A DNA stretch of 32,624 nt from a virus. The notes below the pieces were generated by a model that did no database searches, was not told where the DNA came from, and was given only the letters and a program-made list of their open reading frames with translations. Positions 18,383 to 26,236 of the stretch are shown one piece after another. How positions within the stretch are numbered: the stretch's first letter is position 1; each line of letters starts with the position of its first letter. The DNA is taken from IMG/VR virus record IMGVR_UViG_3300009068_000108, positions 1 to 32,624 of that record; one strand, written 5' to 3'. Position numbers and translations under genes: made by a program.

Positions 18383-18957
18383 TATGTATAGTCCGTTCTA
18401 TACTGGTCTAATACGCGACGAATATGTGCAGGTAGTTGACTACTAGTAATATATTCAATTTGAGTTTTATTGGTGCCTGGAGCACTATTACTGTGCACAC
18501 TCATATCGCTTTTGCGATAGTATGTTACTAAGTCCATAATAGCTAAACCTAAATCGGCTGGTACATCGTCCCAGCCGCCATAGTAGGTTAGCTTGTAACC
18601 ATTTATATATTCGTCAAATCCTTTAGGTGCTAGGCTAACTATTTTATCGCCATTTTGTACCCAGTCTACATACTGTGTAAGTAGTGTATATGTTTGGCCA
18701 TAATCTACACTGCCTTCAAATTTTGTAATACTTACTATAGGAGTCTCTGTGGGTATTATAGTATTAAAACCACCGGAAAATATTTCTACTTTTGGTAGAT
18801 CAGGCGAAGCAAAGTAGTCAACAAATGTTCTGCCACAGTAATTTTTTACAAATTGCGTTACGCGAGGAATAAGTGCGCTAATTTCAGCATCGTAATTTGT
18901 GCTCTTAATTCCGGCATAAGTTTTGTATTCTGTTATGGTAATTAGGTTATATGCCAT
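18382..18957 (-). CDS. Head-tail connector protein (gp6-like)
   Basis: This 191-aa protein starts MAYNLITITEYKTYAGI. The pattern of an N-terminal helix with YDAEISALIPRVTQFVKNYCGR, a middle beta region (PKVEIFSGGFNTIIPTETPI) and a C-terminal helix (GLAIMDLVTYYRKSD) is typical of HK97 gp6-like adaptor proteins, which form a ring beneath the portal. The gene lies just downstream of the capsid gene after a terminator-like hairpin, the usual place for this adaptor. Confidence 0.78.
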   Translation of the reverse strand: MAYNLITITEYKTYAGIKSTNYDAEISALIPRVTQFVKNYCGRTFVDYFASPDLPKVEIFSGGFNTIIPTETPIVSITKFEGSVDYGQTYTLLTQYVDWVQNGDKIVSLAPKGFDEYINGYKLTYYGGWDDVPADLGLAIMDLVTYYRKSDMSVHSNSAPGTNKTQIEYITSSQLPAHIRRVLDQYRTDYT

Positions 18958-18970
18958 GTTATTCCCCTAT

Positions 18971-19008
18971 GTCTTTTAAATAGACTCCTTAAAACCTATT
19001 TAAAAGAC
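18971..19008. repeat. 13-bp inverted repeat overlapping the capsid-gene terminator
   Basis: gtcttttaaatag (18971-18983) is perfectly complementary to ctatttaaaagac (18996-19008), with a 12-base loop. The right arm shares three bases (19006-19008) with the neighbouring terminator stem, so both hairpins cannot be complete at once. The left arm ends 14 bases before the connector start codon. Confidence 0.6.
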
Positions 19009-19027
19009 AGGGCTTTTCAGCCCTGTC
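19006..19027 (-). terminator. Intrinsic terminator after the major capsid gene
   Basis: On the minus strand GACAGGGCT, loop GAAA, AGCCCTGTC, then TTTT: a 9-bp GC-rich stem with a GNRA-type loop and a T tract. It lies 24 bases after the capsid stop codon. It likely reduces transcription from the abundant capsid message into the connector and tail genes rather than stopping it completely, since no promoter was seen just downstream. Confidence 0.8.
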
Positions 19028-19050
19028 AGTACTAATATTAAATTAGTAGA

Positions 19051-20400
19051 TCAAGTATACTTGAGTGTTGTAGCGCCAGTACCATAATTACTTGTAACTT
19101 GTACAAATCCTGTACGTAAGCTAGCAACCATAACACGACGTTGTGTTTCAACTAGTTCTTGTGTATCAATGCGAAGGCCGCGTTGATTACCAACAACGAA
19201 GTTACCTGGTGCAAAACAAACTGCAGCAATACTATTAGCTGCTCCAGTACCTACGAATTCGCCAGAAACTAGTACTGGTGAATTACCAATCTGACCAATC
19301 TGACCAGTTAGTAATGTAGCTGAAGGACCAACTTGGTTCATTGTTTGGAAAACTGAATCATCAAGTAGATTGTAATATGTTGAGGTATCAACAATATAAA
19401 TTACGTCTGCTGGATCAAGACCCCAAACTCCAAGACCTTGACGCATTTTACGGAGATTAGCAACAGTAAATGCTACACCAGCAGTACCGTTTGTAACTTG
19501 ACCTGAAGTACCGGCTAGAGTTACTAAGCCGCTGATAGGATCGCCACTAGTAGCAGCTGCGCCACGTAAGAATGCTTTGTCAACTGCGCGAGCAATACGA
19601 CGAATCATACCATCACGAATTACAGGCATAATAGCAAGAAGGCTATCTTCCTCTTCTTCGTAAGCTGTGTATTCGTTTGTAGCTACCTTGTATGCGCTTA
19701 GTGTGATCTCTTTGATAGCATGAACTACTGTATTACCACCGCTTGTTGATGTACCAAAAGCAGTATTGTCAACCCACTGAGCAGTACCTGCTTCTGGATT
19801 AACTGGAATCTTCATTACGTTAGTTTGCATAGCAATCTGACGGAATAGCGGTGCAACGACTAGGCGACGACGAACCTCAGCTTCCATGTTTAGGCTAACT
19901 TCTTGTTCCCACTGGCTAGTGGGTAGATGTGGGCCTTGACCACTACCTGCATATTTTTCAACCATTTCTTTGCCAAACTTAGTACTATCAATAGACTTGT
20001 TAGACATTTTGGCTAAAAGAACTGCCTTTTCCTTATCAGCATAAGACATTTCGCCGTTTTTAATATCAGCAAACTGCATACGTGATTTTTGAATAGCTTC
20101 AAGTTCAGCAGCTTTTTCTGCTAGTGTAGCATGTAGATCAGCAATAGCTGATTTGTGTGACTGCTCTTGTTCAGCAACGCGTTTTTCTACTTCTGCAAGT
20201 AGACGCTCTGCACCTGTATCAACTGTTTGCACTTGTGCAACAGCAGCTTTAATTTTAGCATCAAGCTCAGCTTGTGCACGTTCTTGTGCTGCGCGTTCTT
20301 GTGCAGCTTTAACTTGCTCAGCAGCAATAGCTTTTGCTGTTTCAGCAGCAGCTTGTTTTGCTGTATCAGCTAGCAATTTTTCTAGGTCTTTAGGATCCAT
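19051..20400 (-). CDS. Major capsid protein from internal in-frame start
   Basis: ATG at 20398-20400 (Met199, MDPKDLEKLLADTAKQ) is preceded by AAAGGA at 20408-20413 with 7-base spacing, a good Shine-Dalgarno site inside the coding sequence. Translation from it gives a 449-aa protein made of the coiled-coil delta domain plus HK97-fold capsid domain, the normal layout of HK97 gp5. This would supply the several hundred capsid subunits without equal amounts of protease, while the full-length fusion would supply protease copies. The start is inferred from sequence only. Confidence 0.65.
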   Translation of the reverse strand: MDPKDLEKLLADTAKQAAAETAKAIAAEQVKAAQERAAQERAQAELDAKIKAAVAQVQTVDTGAERLLAEVEKRVAEQEQSHKSAIADLHATLAEKAAELEAIQKSRMQFADIKNGEMSYADKEKAVLLAKMSNKSIDSTKFGKEMVEKYAGSGQGPHLPTSQWEQEVSLNMEAEVRRRLVVAPLFRQIAMQTNVMKIPVNPEAGTAQWVDNTAFGTSTSGGNTVVHAIKEITLSAYKVATNEYTAYEEEEDSLLAIMPVIRDGMIRRIARAVDKAFLRGAAATSGDPISGLVTLAGTSGQVTNGTAGVAFTVANLRKMRQGLGVWGLDPADVIYIVDTSTYYNLLDDSVFQTMNQVGPSATLLTGQIGQIGNSPVLVSGEFVGTGAANSIAAVCFAPGNFVVGNQRGLRIDTQELVETQRRVMVASLRTGFVQVTSNYGTGATTLKYT

Positions 20401-20994
20401 TTTCCATTCCTTTGTAGTGTCGCTATTTGCCGTAATACTGGAGTCTAGCCCTTTAGCTGGCGCCGGGGTAGTGGCAAATTGCAGTTTAAAAAATTTAAGT
20501 TCTTCGTCGCTGTTAAACGACTTAGATAAACTAAATATTGTGTTTTGATTTGCAGGTACGGACACTACTGAAATTTCATGTAGTTCCAAGTCTTTAACAA
20601 CAAACAGCTCTTGGGCTGCATTATATTCCGCATCAACGATACGAAAACCAATACTAAAGGCAGATAGTACTCCGTCTTTGATTAGATTAAACACTTCAGC
20701 TGCGGCTGCAGAAATACGTGCTTTAATCCATAAACCTTTACTGTCTACTCTGTGATCTACCATACGGCCAATAGGCTCACTGTGATCATGATAGGCTAAA
20801 ATTACTGGATTTTTTAAGTAATTGTTTAGCCCTTGCTTCCACACTTGCGGTGGTACAATGTCACCTTGTCTATCTACATCTTGAGTACTTGCGTAGCCCT
20901 CGATCATGATACTGTCAATTGTCATGTCTTTGGTAGGCAGAGTACTCTTGGTAAAGCTACTGGTTAATGTAATCAGCTTATTTTTATCTACCAT
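19051..20994 (-). CDS. Prohead protease-scaffold-major capsid protein fusion
   Basis: One 647-aa frame joins three parts usually encoded separately or in pairs. Residues 1-170 are an S78-type prohead protease: IEGYASTQDVDRQGDIVPP, VILAYHDHSEPIGR with the likely catalytic His69, LSAFSIGFR with the likely Ser114, and LHEISVVSVPAN. Residues about 200-310 are Ala/Glu/Lys-rich coiled coil (EQVKAAQERAAQERAQAELD), the scaffold or delta-domain equivalent. From about 330 to the end is an HK97-fold capsid protein (VVAPLFRQIAMQTNVMKIPV, VRDGMIRRIARAVDKAFLRG, RGLRIDTQELVETQRRVMVA). The first ATG has GGAGA upstream. A second start with its own ribosome site lies at codon 199. In HK97 the protease trims the delta domain during maturation; here it would have to cleave itself off as well. 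Confidence 0.9.
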   Translation of the reverse strand: MVDKNKLITLTSSFTKSTLPTKDMTIDSIMIEGYASTQDVDRQGDIVPPQVWKQGLNNYLKNPVILAYHDHSEPIGRMVDHRVDSKGLWIKARISAAAAEVFNLIKDGVLSAFSIGFRIVDAEYNAAQELFVVKDLELHEISVVSVPANQNTIFSLSKSFNSDEELKFFKLQFATTPAPAKGLDSSITANSDTTKEWKMDPKDLEKLLADTAKQAAAETAKAIAAEQVKAAQERAAQERAQAELDAKIKAAVAQVQTVDTGAERLLAEVEKRVAEQEQSHKSAIADLHATLAEKAAELEAIQKSRMQFADIKNGEMSYADKEKAVLLAKMSNKSIDSTKFGKEMVEKYAGSGQGPHLPTSQWEQEVSLNMEAEVRRRLVVAPLFRQIAMQTNVMKIPVNPEAGTAQWVDNTAFGTSTSGGNTVVHAIKEITLSAYKVATNEYTAYEEEEDSLLAIMPVIRDGMIRRIARAVDKAFLRGAAATSGDPISGLVTLAGTSGQVTNGTAGVAFTVANLRKMRQGLGVWGLDPADVIYIVDTSTYYNLLDDSVFQTMNQVGPSATLLTGQIGQIGNSPVLVSGEFVGTGAANSIAAVCFAPGNFVVGNQRGLRIDTQELVETQRRVMVASLRTGFVQVTSNYGTGATTLKYT

Positions 20995-21006
20995 AAGTTC
21001 TCCGTT

Positions 21007-22194
21007 TTATTCTTTTGGTGCGGTTGGGGGTCTACCGCCTTGTGCTGGATTTACAGCACTGCCTGCAATATTAGCAGGTATACGCAGAGTATCATTTCCG
21101 TCAATTGGTGCGTATCGTAGCTCTACTCTAGCTTCATTTGGCGTAATAATTCCGGCATTTACTAATGTTTGATGATATGTTGCAATATCTTTTAGTTCTG
21201 GTTGTAACGCACTTACTGTACTAGTAATGGCTTCTATATCATAACCATAGTAACGTTCAAGAGCACTAATAAACTTTCTTATTACTGGCATTACTGTTTC
21301 TAAGTAAAACAATCGCAAGTTGGGTGAAATATTAGCATTGTTTCCACCATCTAGTAAAATAGGTGGAACACCAATTACTTGCAGCAATAAATCGTTGTGA
21401 GTTTTAACTGCATTGTCAAAGTCTAAGTCTTTGTAACTATTATTGCTTATTGAATGTGGCTTTAAGCCGCTGTCTAAGATAACTGGTCGTTTACCACCAG
21501 TTTTATTACTGTAACGTTGTAGCCAATATTGTACTGTTTTTTCTTTGGCAACTTGTGATAAAGTATTATCACTAGTAAGTACAAAGCCAAAGGTTGCACC
21601 GTTGTCAAAAAATTGTGTTTGAAACTTGTGCATAGAGTCCAACAAATCAATACTATGTTGTGCTGCTTCTAGCCTACTAGCTCCGCGATAAATGCTTTGT
21701 GAGCTTAAGTCGCGGAAATGAAATACGTCTTTTTCTTCAAAGTCAATATAACCGTTGTAACGATAACCTCGAATAAAAGTTTTAGTGTCTGTTAAAATTT
21801 CTGTGTATTGTGCAGGCAAGTGATACATAAATACACCATCAAAGTGTATAAATACATTGCCTTCTAAGATTAGATCTTGAAATATAGCTTGACGAAATTC
21901 TTGAACACTTTGATAAGGATTAGGTCTATAGTTAAGTAAATTTAATAACTGTTTTTGCCTAATACCGCTAACTACACCTTCTATTAATTTATCTTTAACA
22001 TCGTAGTCTAGTGAGCTTGCTGCACTAACTACCATGTTTACTCCGCGATTAACTACTTCTAAATTTCTAAATGCTAGTTGATATGTAATCTTGCTGGTAG
22101 TAGGTATGTGAGTACCCTCAGCCTGTGCAATTCTTACTTGTGCAGGATTCAATTTTTCACGAATCCACTGCACACTATCTTTAATTAAACCCAT
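21007..22194 (-). CDS. Portal protein (HK97 family)
   Basis: 395 aa from the ATG at 22192-22194, with AGGA seven bases upstream; an in-frame TTG five codons earlier would overlap that site. Features of HK97-type portals are clear: NVFIHFDG, the helix DLDFDNAVKTHNDLLLQVIGVPPILLDG (the family's R/N-x-x-x-GVPP-x-L region), and the C-terminal helix signature VNAGIITPNEARVELRYAPIDGND. The portal forms the 12-subunit ring at the head vertex through which DNA is packaged. It is slightly shorter than HK97 gp3 (about 420 aa). It lies between the HNH gene and the protease-capsid gene, the usual order. Confidence 0.93.
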   Translation of the reverse strand: MGLIKDSVQWIREKLNPAQVRIAQAEGTHIPTTSKITYQLAFRNLEVVNRGVNMVVSAASSLDYDVKDKLIEGVVSGIRQKQLLNLLNYRPNPYQSVQEFRQAIFQDLILEGNVFIHFDGVFMYHLPAQYTEILTDTKTFIRGYRYNGYIDFEEKDVFHFRDLSSQSIYRGASRLEAAQHSIDLLDSMHKFQTQFFDNGATFGFVLTSDNTLSQVAKEKTVQYWLQRYSNKTGGKRPVILDSGLKPHSISNNSYKDLDFDNAVKTHNDLLLQVIGVPPILLDGGNNANISPNLRLFYLETVMPVIRKFISALERYYGYDIEAITSTVSALQPELKDIATYHQTLVNAGIITPNEARVELRYAPIDGNDTLRIPANIAGSAVNPAQGGRPPTAPKE

Positions 22195-22202
22195 GGTTTT
22201 TC

Positions 22203-22631
22203 CTAACAAAATTCGCTAAAGAAACTACCACGTGTTTGCTTAGTACTTGTACCGCCCAGTTTAACCTTGTCACGTTGAATTTCTATCCAACGCTGCTGTT
22301 TAGACTCGCTGCCTGGTTGAGGAGTTTTACCGTAAACACCGTGAAGCGCTACATGATGTGGATTACATAGGGTGTAAACTTGTTCATATAACTCTACACG
22401 ATGGCTATCAATAAACTCGTCTCTAACCGCCAAGATGCCTTCATCAGTTGAAATATCATATTGCATTTTTTGTGCCCAGCGCTCTAGTAAGAGTGTTACG
22501 CTATGCAAGTGATGTAATTCTAGGTCGTTGCTGGTGTTGCAAATATAGCAATGATCTTGCTTTGTATAAGCAGACTTGGCTTTATCTCTAACGTGTTTAA
22601 CGGGTATACGTTTATTTGTATTCTTTGCCAT
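22203..22631 (-). CDS. HNH endonuclease in the packaging module
   Basis: 142 aa. Zinc and catalytic residues are visible: C28-x-x-C31 (CYIC), the HNH histidines in LELHHLHS (40-43), and TLCNPHHVALHGVYG (C89, N90, H92, H93, H97). The ATG overlaps the stop of the Dps-like gene by one base and the portal starts eight bases after its end. HNH proteins next to terminase/portal genes in HK97-type phages help the terminase cut at cos sites, so a packaging role is likely. A homing nuclease is less likely because the gene is coupled to both neighbours and interrupts nothing. Confidence 0.83.
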   Translation of the reverse strand: MAKNTNKRIPVKHVRDKAKSAYTKQDHCYICNTSNDLELHHLHSVTLLLERWAQKMQYDISTDEGILAVRDEFIDSHRVELYEQVYTLCNPHHVALHGVYGKTPQPGSESKQQRWIEIQRDKVKLGGTSTKQTRGSFFSEFC

Positions 22632-23071
22632 TACTTAAGTGAACTGCGAAGCATCCATGAATGCTTTTTGTGTGCATCTTGACGATCTGCTAAAAAGTTT
22701 GATAGTCCGTGATCGCCAAATTCTTCTGCAACCATAAATAACTGTTGAAACTTCATAGCCATCATGTCTGAATCTAGTAACAGTTCTTGCAGCAGGCCTT
22801 TCCAATCACCTGGAGTATTTTCATCGCTGATATAAGTTAGCTGTAAAAATTGTGATAAACTAGCAGGAGCTACAATTTGTAGGGCACGTAGTTCTTCTGC
22901 AAAAGTATCAATAGACTCTAAAACTTCGTTATAGATACGCTCTAACATTAAGTGTAGTTGGTAAAAAGGTTCGCCTTCTACATTCCAGTGAAAGTTAGCT
23001 GCTTTTAAATAAAAACTAAACTCACTGGCAAAAACGCGTTTAAGTTCTAGTTGGTATTCGGTTCCGTCCAT
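22631..23071 (-). CDS. dps: Dps-like ferritin (DNA-protecting / iron-oxidising protein)
   Basis: 146 aa, close to normal Dps length (about 150-165). The ferroxidase residues of Dps are all in place with family spacing: H28 in NFHWNVEGEPF, H40 twelve later, E44 where Dps has Asp, D55 and E59 (ESIDTFAEELRAL). Dps forms 12-subunit shells that oxidise and store iron and protect DNA from peroxide. A basic DNA-binding N-terminal tail, as in E. coli Dps, is absent (MDGTEYQLELK). This is the first gene after the promoter at 23104-23132 and is coupled to HNH and portal. In a phage it is an auxiliary metabolic gene that may protect phage or host DNA during infection. Confidence 0.88.
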   Translation of the reverse strand: MDGTEYQLELKRVFASEFSFYLKAANFHWNVEGEPFYQLHLMLERIYNEVLESIDTFAEELRALQIVAPASLSQFLQLTYISDENTPGDWKGLLQELLLDSDMMAMKFQQLFMVAEEFGDHGLSNFLADRQDAHKKHSWMLRSSLK

Positions 23072-23103
23072 TATATGACTCAGTAATTTTTTATAATATA
23101 GCT

Positions 23104-23132
23104 ATTGTACACCTTGGGCACCAATAAGTCAA
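23104..23132 (-). promoter_or_regulatory. Sigma-70-type promoter for the Dps-HNH-portal-capsid operon
   Basis: On the minus strand the -35 is TTGACT (23127-23132) and the -10 is TACAAT (23104-23109) with a 17-base spacer; each box has one mismatch to consensus. It lies in the 78-base gap between the large terminase gene and the Dps-like gene, with the start codon 33 bases downstream. Confidence 0.82.
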
Positions 23133-23149
23133 CGTAATTTTTTTATGAC

Positions 23150-24439
23150 CTAAATAGTGTAGGTGTACAGTGCGTAACGAATGGCATCAGCCATATGTGA
23201 ATATTTATCGTGTACGGGACGCTCGCGTTGCAAATTTTCACGATTATCCCAACGGTATTGGTCCATTACGTCTAGGACGTTTTGGCAGTGTGGCGCTACT
23301 TTAAGCCTGTTAGTTTCCACCAAGGTCTGCACATATGCAATGCCTGGTAATACATCTTTTTTAGCTTTAGTGGTACTAATGTTATAAGTGTAGGCAAGAT
23401 CACCAGCAAATTGTGCTGCTGCCGAATCTATAAATACTACTTCTACGCCCCAGCGATCTAAGTACTCACGAAATGCTGTAGCATGTTTGTCTGTGGTAGC
23501 TTCGCTTTTTAAGTACTCGTCTATAATATGAAAGCAATCACTAACGGGATTATAGCTGATAACCACAAAAGCAGTAGCATCGCGGTATCCAGGATCGCAG
23601 CCAGCAATGTATTCACAGCCGTCTTGGTGTTGGTATTCACAAACGCTTGCCTCACGATTAAAATTATAAATCTGACCCTCAAACACATTAAAGCTAGCCA
23701 AGTACTCTTGTTCAAATTCAGCTTTTGACATCGATCGTCTGGCTTCCTGCACGTCCGATTCCGCCATACGCGAATTTTCAGTATAGTCTGCGGTTATACT
23801 ACACCACTCTGGATACTCTTGACTATACCCTCGGTGATAAAACTTTGAAAACCAGTTTTGCTGACCGCGTGGTGTTGAAATAAAAATTGCCTTTGAGTTT
23901 GGTCTGTCCAGGGTCGGGCGTAGCTGCACGTTAAATGCTGACTCGCCGTCGTTGCCCAGTGCAGCCTCGTCAAATAAAATAATTTGATAACTGCGTCCTA
24001 CTGTCGAATCTACTGTGCTAAGGGAACCCATGCGTATTGTACTGCCATTTGAGAGTTCTACAACTTTGTCTTTTAAGTTATCGCGCTCGACTTCTAGGTC
24101 AAAGTGTCTGATAAACTTGCGTTGCAGCTCAAATGAAATTGAACTTAAATTGTAATTTGGCGAGATAATAAGCACATTGCATTTTGGCACTAGTGAGACC
24201 AGCTGCGCAATAATATTAGCAATGTAGGTTTTGCCAAGTCGTCTGGCAAGTGCAGCGCAAACAAAGCGGTACTTGGGGTTGTTAATTGCGTTGATTAAGG
24301 CGATTTGGGGTCTGTTCATTGAATCCCAAGCACCTAGAAGCTTTAAGTAGTTTTCAATAGGCAGTTTAATAAATCTGCTTTCTACTGGAAACTCTGTGAT
24401 CTCATCGCAATCTACGTCGTCACGCGAGACTTTAAGCAT
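23150..24439 (-). CDS. terL: Terminase large subunit (packaging ATPase/nuclease)
   Basis: 429 aa. ATPase motifs: Walker A variant LARRLGKT (residues 64-71), Walker B IILFDEAA (153-160) with the catalytic Glu158, and the coupling segment FISTPRG (186-192). Nuclease domain acidic residues: D282 in GCDPGYRDATAFV, D338 in VVFIDSAA, and D417/H415 in DKYSHMADAIRYAL. This two-domain layout is that of large terminases that pump DNA into the prohead and cut the concatemer. The ATG overlaps the small-subunit stop by one base. Base composition is richer in GC here than in the tail genes. Confidence 0.95.
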   Translation of the reverse strand: MLKVSRDDVDCDEITEFPVESRFIKLPIENYLKLLGAWDSMNRPQIALINAINNPKYRFVCAALARRLGKTYIANIIAQLVSLVPKCNVLIISPNYNLSSISFELQRKFIRHFDLEVERDNLKDKVVELSNGSTIRMGSLSTVDSTVGRSYQIILFDEAALGNDGESAFNVQLRPTLDRPNSKAIFISTPRGQQNWFSKFYHRGYSQEYPEWCSITADYTENSRMAESDVQEARRSMSKAEFEQEYLASFNVFEGQIYNFNREASVCEYQHQDGCEYIAGCDPGYRDATAFVVISYNPVSDCFHIIDEYLKSEATTDKHATAFREYLDRWGVEVVFIDSAAAQFAGDLAYTYNISTTKAKKDVLPGIAYVQTLVETNRLKVAPHCQNVLDVMDQYRWDNRENLQRERPVHDKYSHMADAIRYALYTYTI

Positions 24440-24921
24440 TATAGTTTGTCTCCTAGTAGCTTTGAAATAAGGGCTCCGTACTTGGTACCGTCGCCGCCTT
24501 CGTTGATTTGCACGTTTACTTGCGATTTAGGTCCGGCTCGTTCTTGGCGCAGTTTTTCCAGCTGAATTTCACGGTCTAGCAATTCCATTGACATTTTATG
24601 TGATAGTGCTAATAGCTCAGCAATGTCCTTATTCGACCCAACGTCTGCCTCCTCCATTTCTTGAAACTTGCGCTTTAATACCGCGTCCATTGCCGACCGC
24701 ATTTTAAAACGATTGTTAAAGCCCAAGTCAAAAAATACTTGGTTAATATAGGCTTTTACTTCACGGCGGGCTAAGATTCCCGACACGCTTTCTACAGGCA
24801 AGCACAAGTTATCAGCCACAGCACGCGCATCTTGGCACTGTAAGTAGCAATTGGCCACTTCCAGCGCTTCTGGTGATATGTTAAGCACCTCGGCAGGCGC
24901 TGCGGTTGGGGTCAGGTTCAT
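24439..24921 (-). CDS. terS: Terminase small subunit
   Basis: 160 aa, directly upstream of and overlapping the large subunit. The N-terminal part contains a helix-turn-helix-like segment (DARAVADNLCLPVESVSGIL, residues 31-50, then REVKAYI). It is followed by a helical oligomerisation region (LLALSHKMSMELLDREIQLE) and a Gly-rich tail (NEGGDGTKYG). Small subunits recognise the packaging site on phage DNA and form rings. Assigned from position, size and HTH pattern. Confidence 0.82.
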   Translation of the reverse strand: MNLTPTAAPAEVLNISPEALEVANCYLQCQDARAVADNLCLPVESVSGILARREVKAYINQVFFDLGFNNRFKMRSAMDAVLKRKFQEMEEADVGSNKDIAELLALSHKMSMELLDREIQLEKLRQERAGPKSQVNVQINEGGDGTKYGALISKLLGDKL

Positions 24922-25238
24922 TTTCGTAACTTTTCTTCTAGGATAACAATATGTTCACGATTTTGGTGGATTAGCTCACGATTGGCTAAGATTTCTTTTT
25001 CCAAGTCTTGGCGCAACTTTTCACGTGCTAATTCAGCACCTGAATTATTAGCTTGTTTATTATCACTGGTAACTACTAGTGAAATTTTGCCGTTTAAAAT
25101 AGTAACGTCGTGTTGTAGGTTTTGCAGTGCACTCATCAAGTACACTACACAGGTAAATAACAGTGGTAACAGTGCAAAGCTAATTTTTTCAATTAGCTGA
25201 CCTTTGGCATGTGCTTCTTGTAGTTTTTCATCACTCAT
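24918..25238 (-). CDS. Membrane-anchored coiled-coil protein (holin or spanin-like candidate)
   Basis: 106 aa. A short polar N terminus is followed by one hydrophobic segment (ISFALLPLLFTCVVYLMSAL, about 19-38) and then a charged helix likely to form a coiled coil (AELAREKLRQDLEKEILANR, to the C terminus). The start overlaps the glycosyltransferase stop (TAATG), with GGAGA five bases upstream, and its stop overlaps the terminase small subunit start (ATGA). The shape fits phage holin-like or spanin-like proteins, and the window has no other clear lysis gene. Function is not established. Confidence 0.6.
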   Translation of the reverse strand: MSDEKLQEAHAKGQLIEKISFALLPLLFTCVVYLMSALQNLQHDVTILNGKISLVVTSDNKQANNSGAELAREKLRQDLEKEILANRELIHQNREHIVILEEKLRK

Positions 25239-26236
25239 TACAGTCTCCTTACCAAATTATATTTAAATATTTGCCAGCATTTTTCCCACGACCAACGATA
25301 ACTAGCTACCATAACTACATGACGTGGAATTGCTAATGCACGAACTACTGCTAGTTTAAGATCTGGGCTAGTATAGCCGGTTCTGTCTAGTTCAATAACG
25401 TCCTGTGGACCACAAACTGGATAAGCTGCCACTGGTGTACCACACGCCATTGCTTCTAGCATTACAATACCAAAAGTATCCCAACGGCTAGTAAATACTA
25501 AACAATCTGCTTGCTGGTAGTAGCTAGCTAATTCCTTGCCGGTTTTCATACCCACAAATTCCACCTCAGGATATTTTGCAGCCAAGTACTTTAGTTGCGG
25601 GCCACTACCAACTACAATTTTTTTAGCACCCAAGTAGTCCAGTTTGCAAAAGTCTTCGCAGCTCTTTTCCACACTTACTCTACCAACCCATAACAGCGTA
25701 GGATAGGGTGTTCGGCGAGGTTCTTCCAACGGATAAAACTGTTGACGATCTACGCCGCGGGTCCAAGGCACAATTTCACCACAAAATTTATGCTGTTTAA
25801 GTTCATTAACCATGCTGACCGTGGTAGTCAACACTTTGCCACTATGTTTGTGAAACCACCTAAGATAACGATAGGTCCAGCTAGTAGGAATACCATAGTA
25901 ACGTTTTAAGGCTTCTGGAATTTTGGTGTGATAGCTGGTATTATATCGCCAACCATGACGGTCCATCCAGCAGCGTGCTGCCAGCCCTAGTGGGCCTTCA
26001 GTAGCAATATGCACATATTGAGGGTTTATCTGCTCCAGTACTTTGCCAATTTGGCGAGGCCACGATAGCCTAATATCCCCATAACCAGGAGCACCACAAT
26101 TAGGGAACTGCCGGGGATCACAATATACAATATCGTAGCCATCGCGATTTGCTTCGCGTTCCAAGTTGCGGAACGTTGTAACCACTCCGTTAACTTGTTG
26201 GGGGACATTATCCGTTACTACTAGTATTGTTTTCAT
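25238..26236 (-). CDS. GT4-family glycosyltransferase (MgtA/SQD2-like)
   Basis: 332 aa with the full GT-B plan. N-terminal: MKTILVVTDNVPQQVNGVVTT (acceptor loop NGVVTT at 16-21), YNTSYHTKIP (98-107). Linker: PWTRGVDRQQFYP (157-169). C-terminal nucleotide-sugar domain: LLWVGRVSVEK (181-191), VVGSGPQ, FTSRWDTFGIVMLEAMACGT with E261. The TDTFG-type version of the E-x7-E motif and the HIATEGPLG segment are typical of GT4 enzymes that transfer mannose or a sulfosugar to lipids. It overlaps the phosphoesterase gene by 29 bases. Such a pair often lies side by side in Proteobacteria, so it was probably acquired as a unit. Likely membrane-associated, modifying a lipid or envelope glycan; the substrate is unknown. 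Confidence 0.87.
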   Translation of the reverse strand: MKTILVVTDNVPQQVNGVVTTFRNLEREANRDGYDIVYCDPRQFPNCGAPGYGDIRLSWPRQIGKVLEQINPQYVHIATEGPLGLAARCWMDRHGWRYNTSYHTKIPEALKRYYGIPTSWTYRYLRWFHKHSGKVLTTTVSMVNELKQHKFCGEIVPWTRGVDRQQFYPLEEPRRTPYPTLLWVGRVSVEKSCEDFCKLDYLGAKKIVVGSGPQLKYLAAKYPEVEFVGMKTGKELASYYQQADCLVFTSRWDTFGIVMLEAMACGTPVAAYPVCGPQDVIELDRTGYTSPDLKLAVVRALAIPRHVVMVASYRWSWEKCWQIFKYNLVRRL

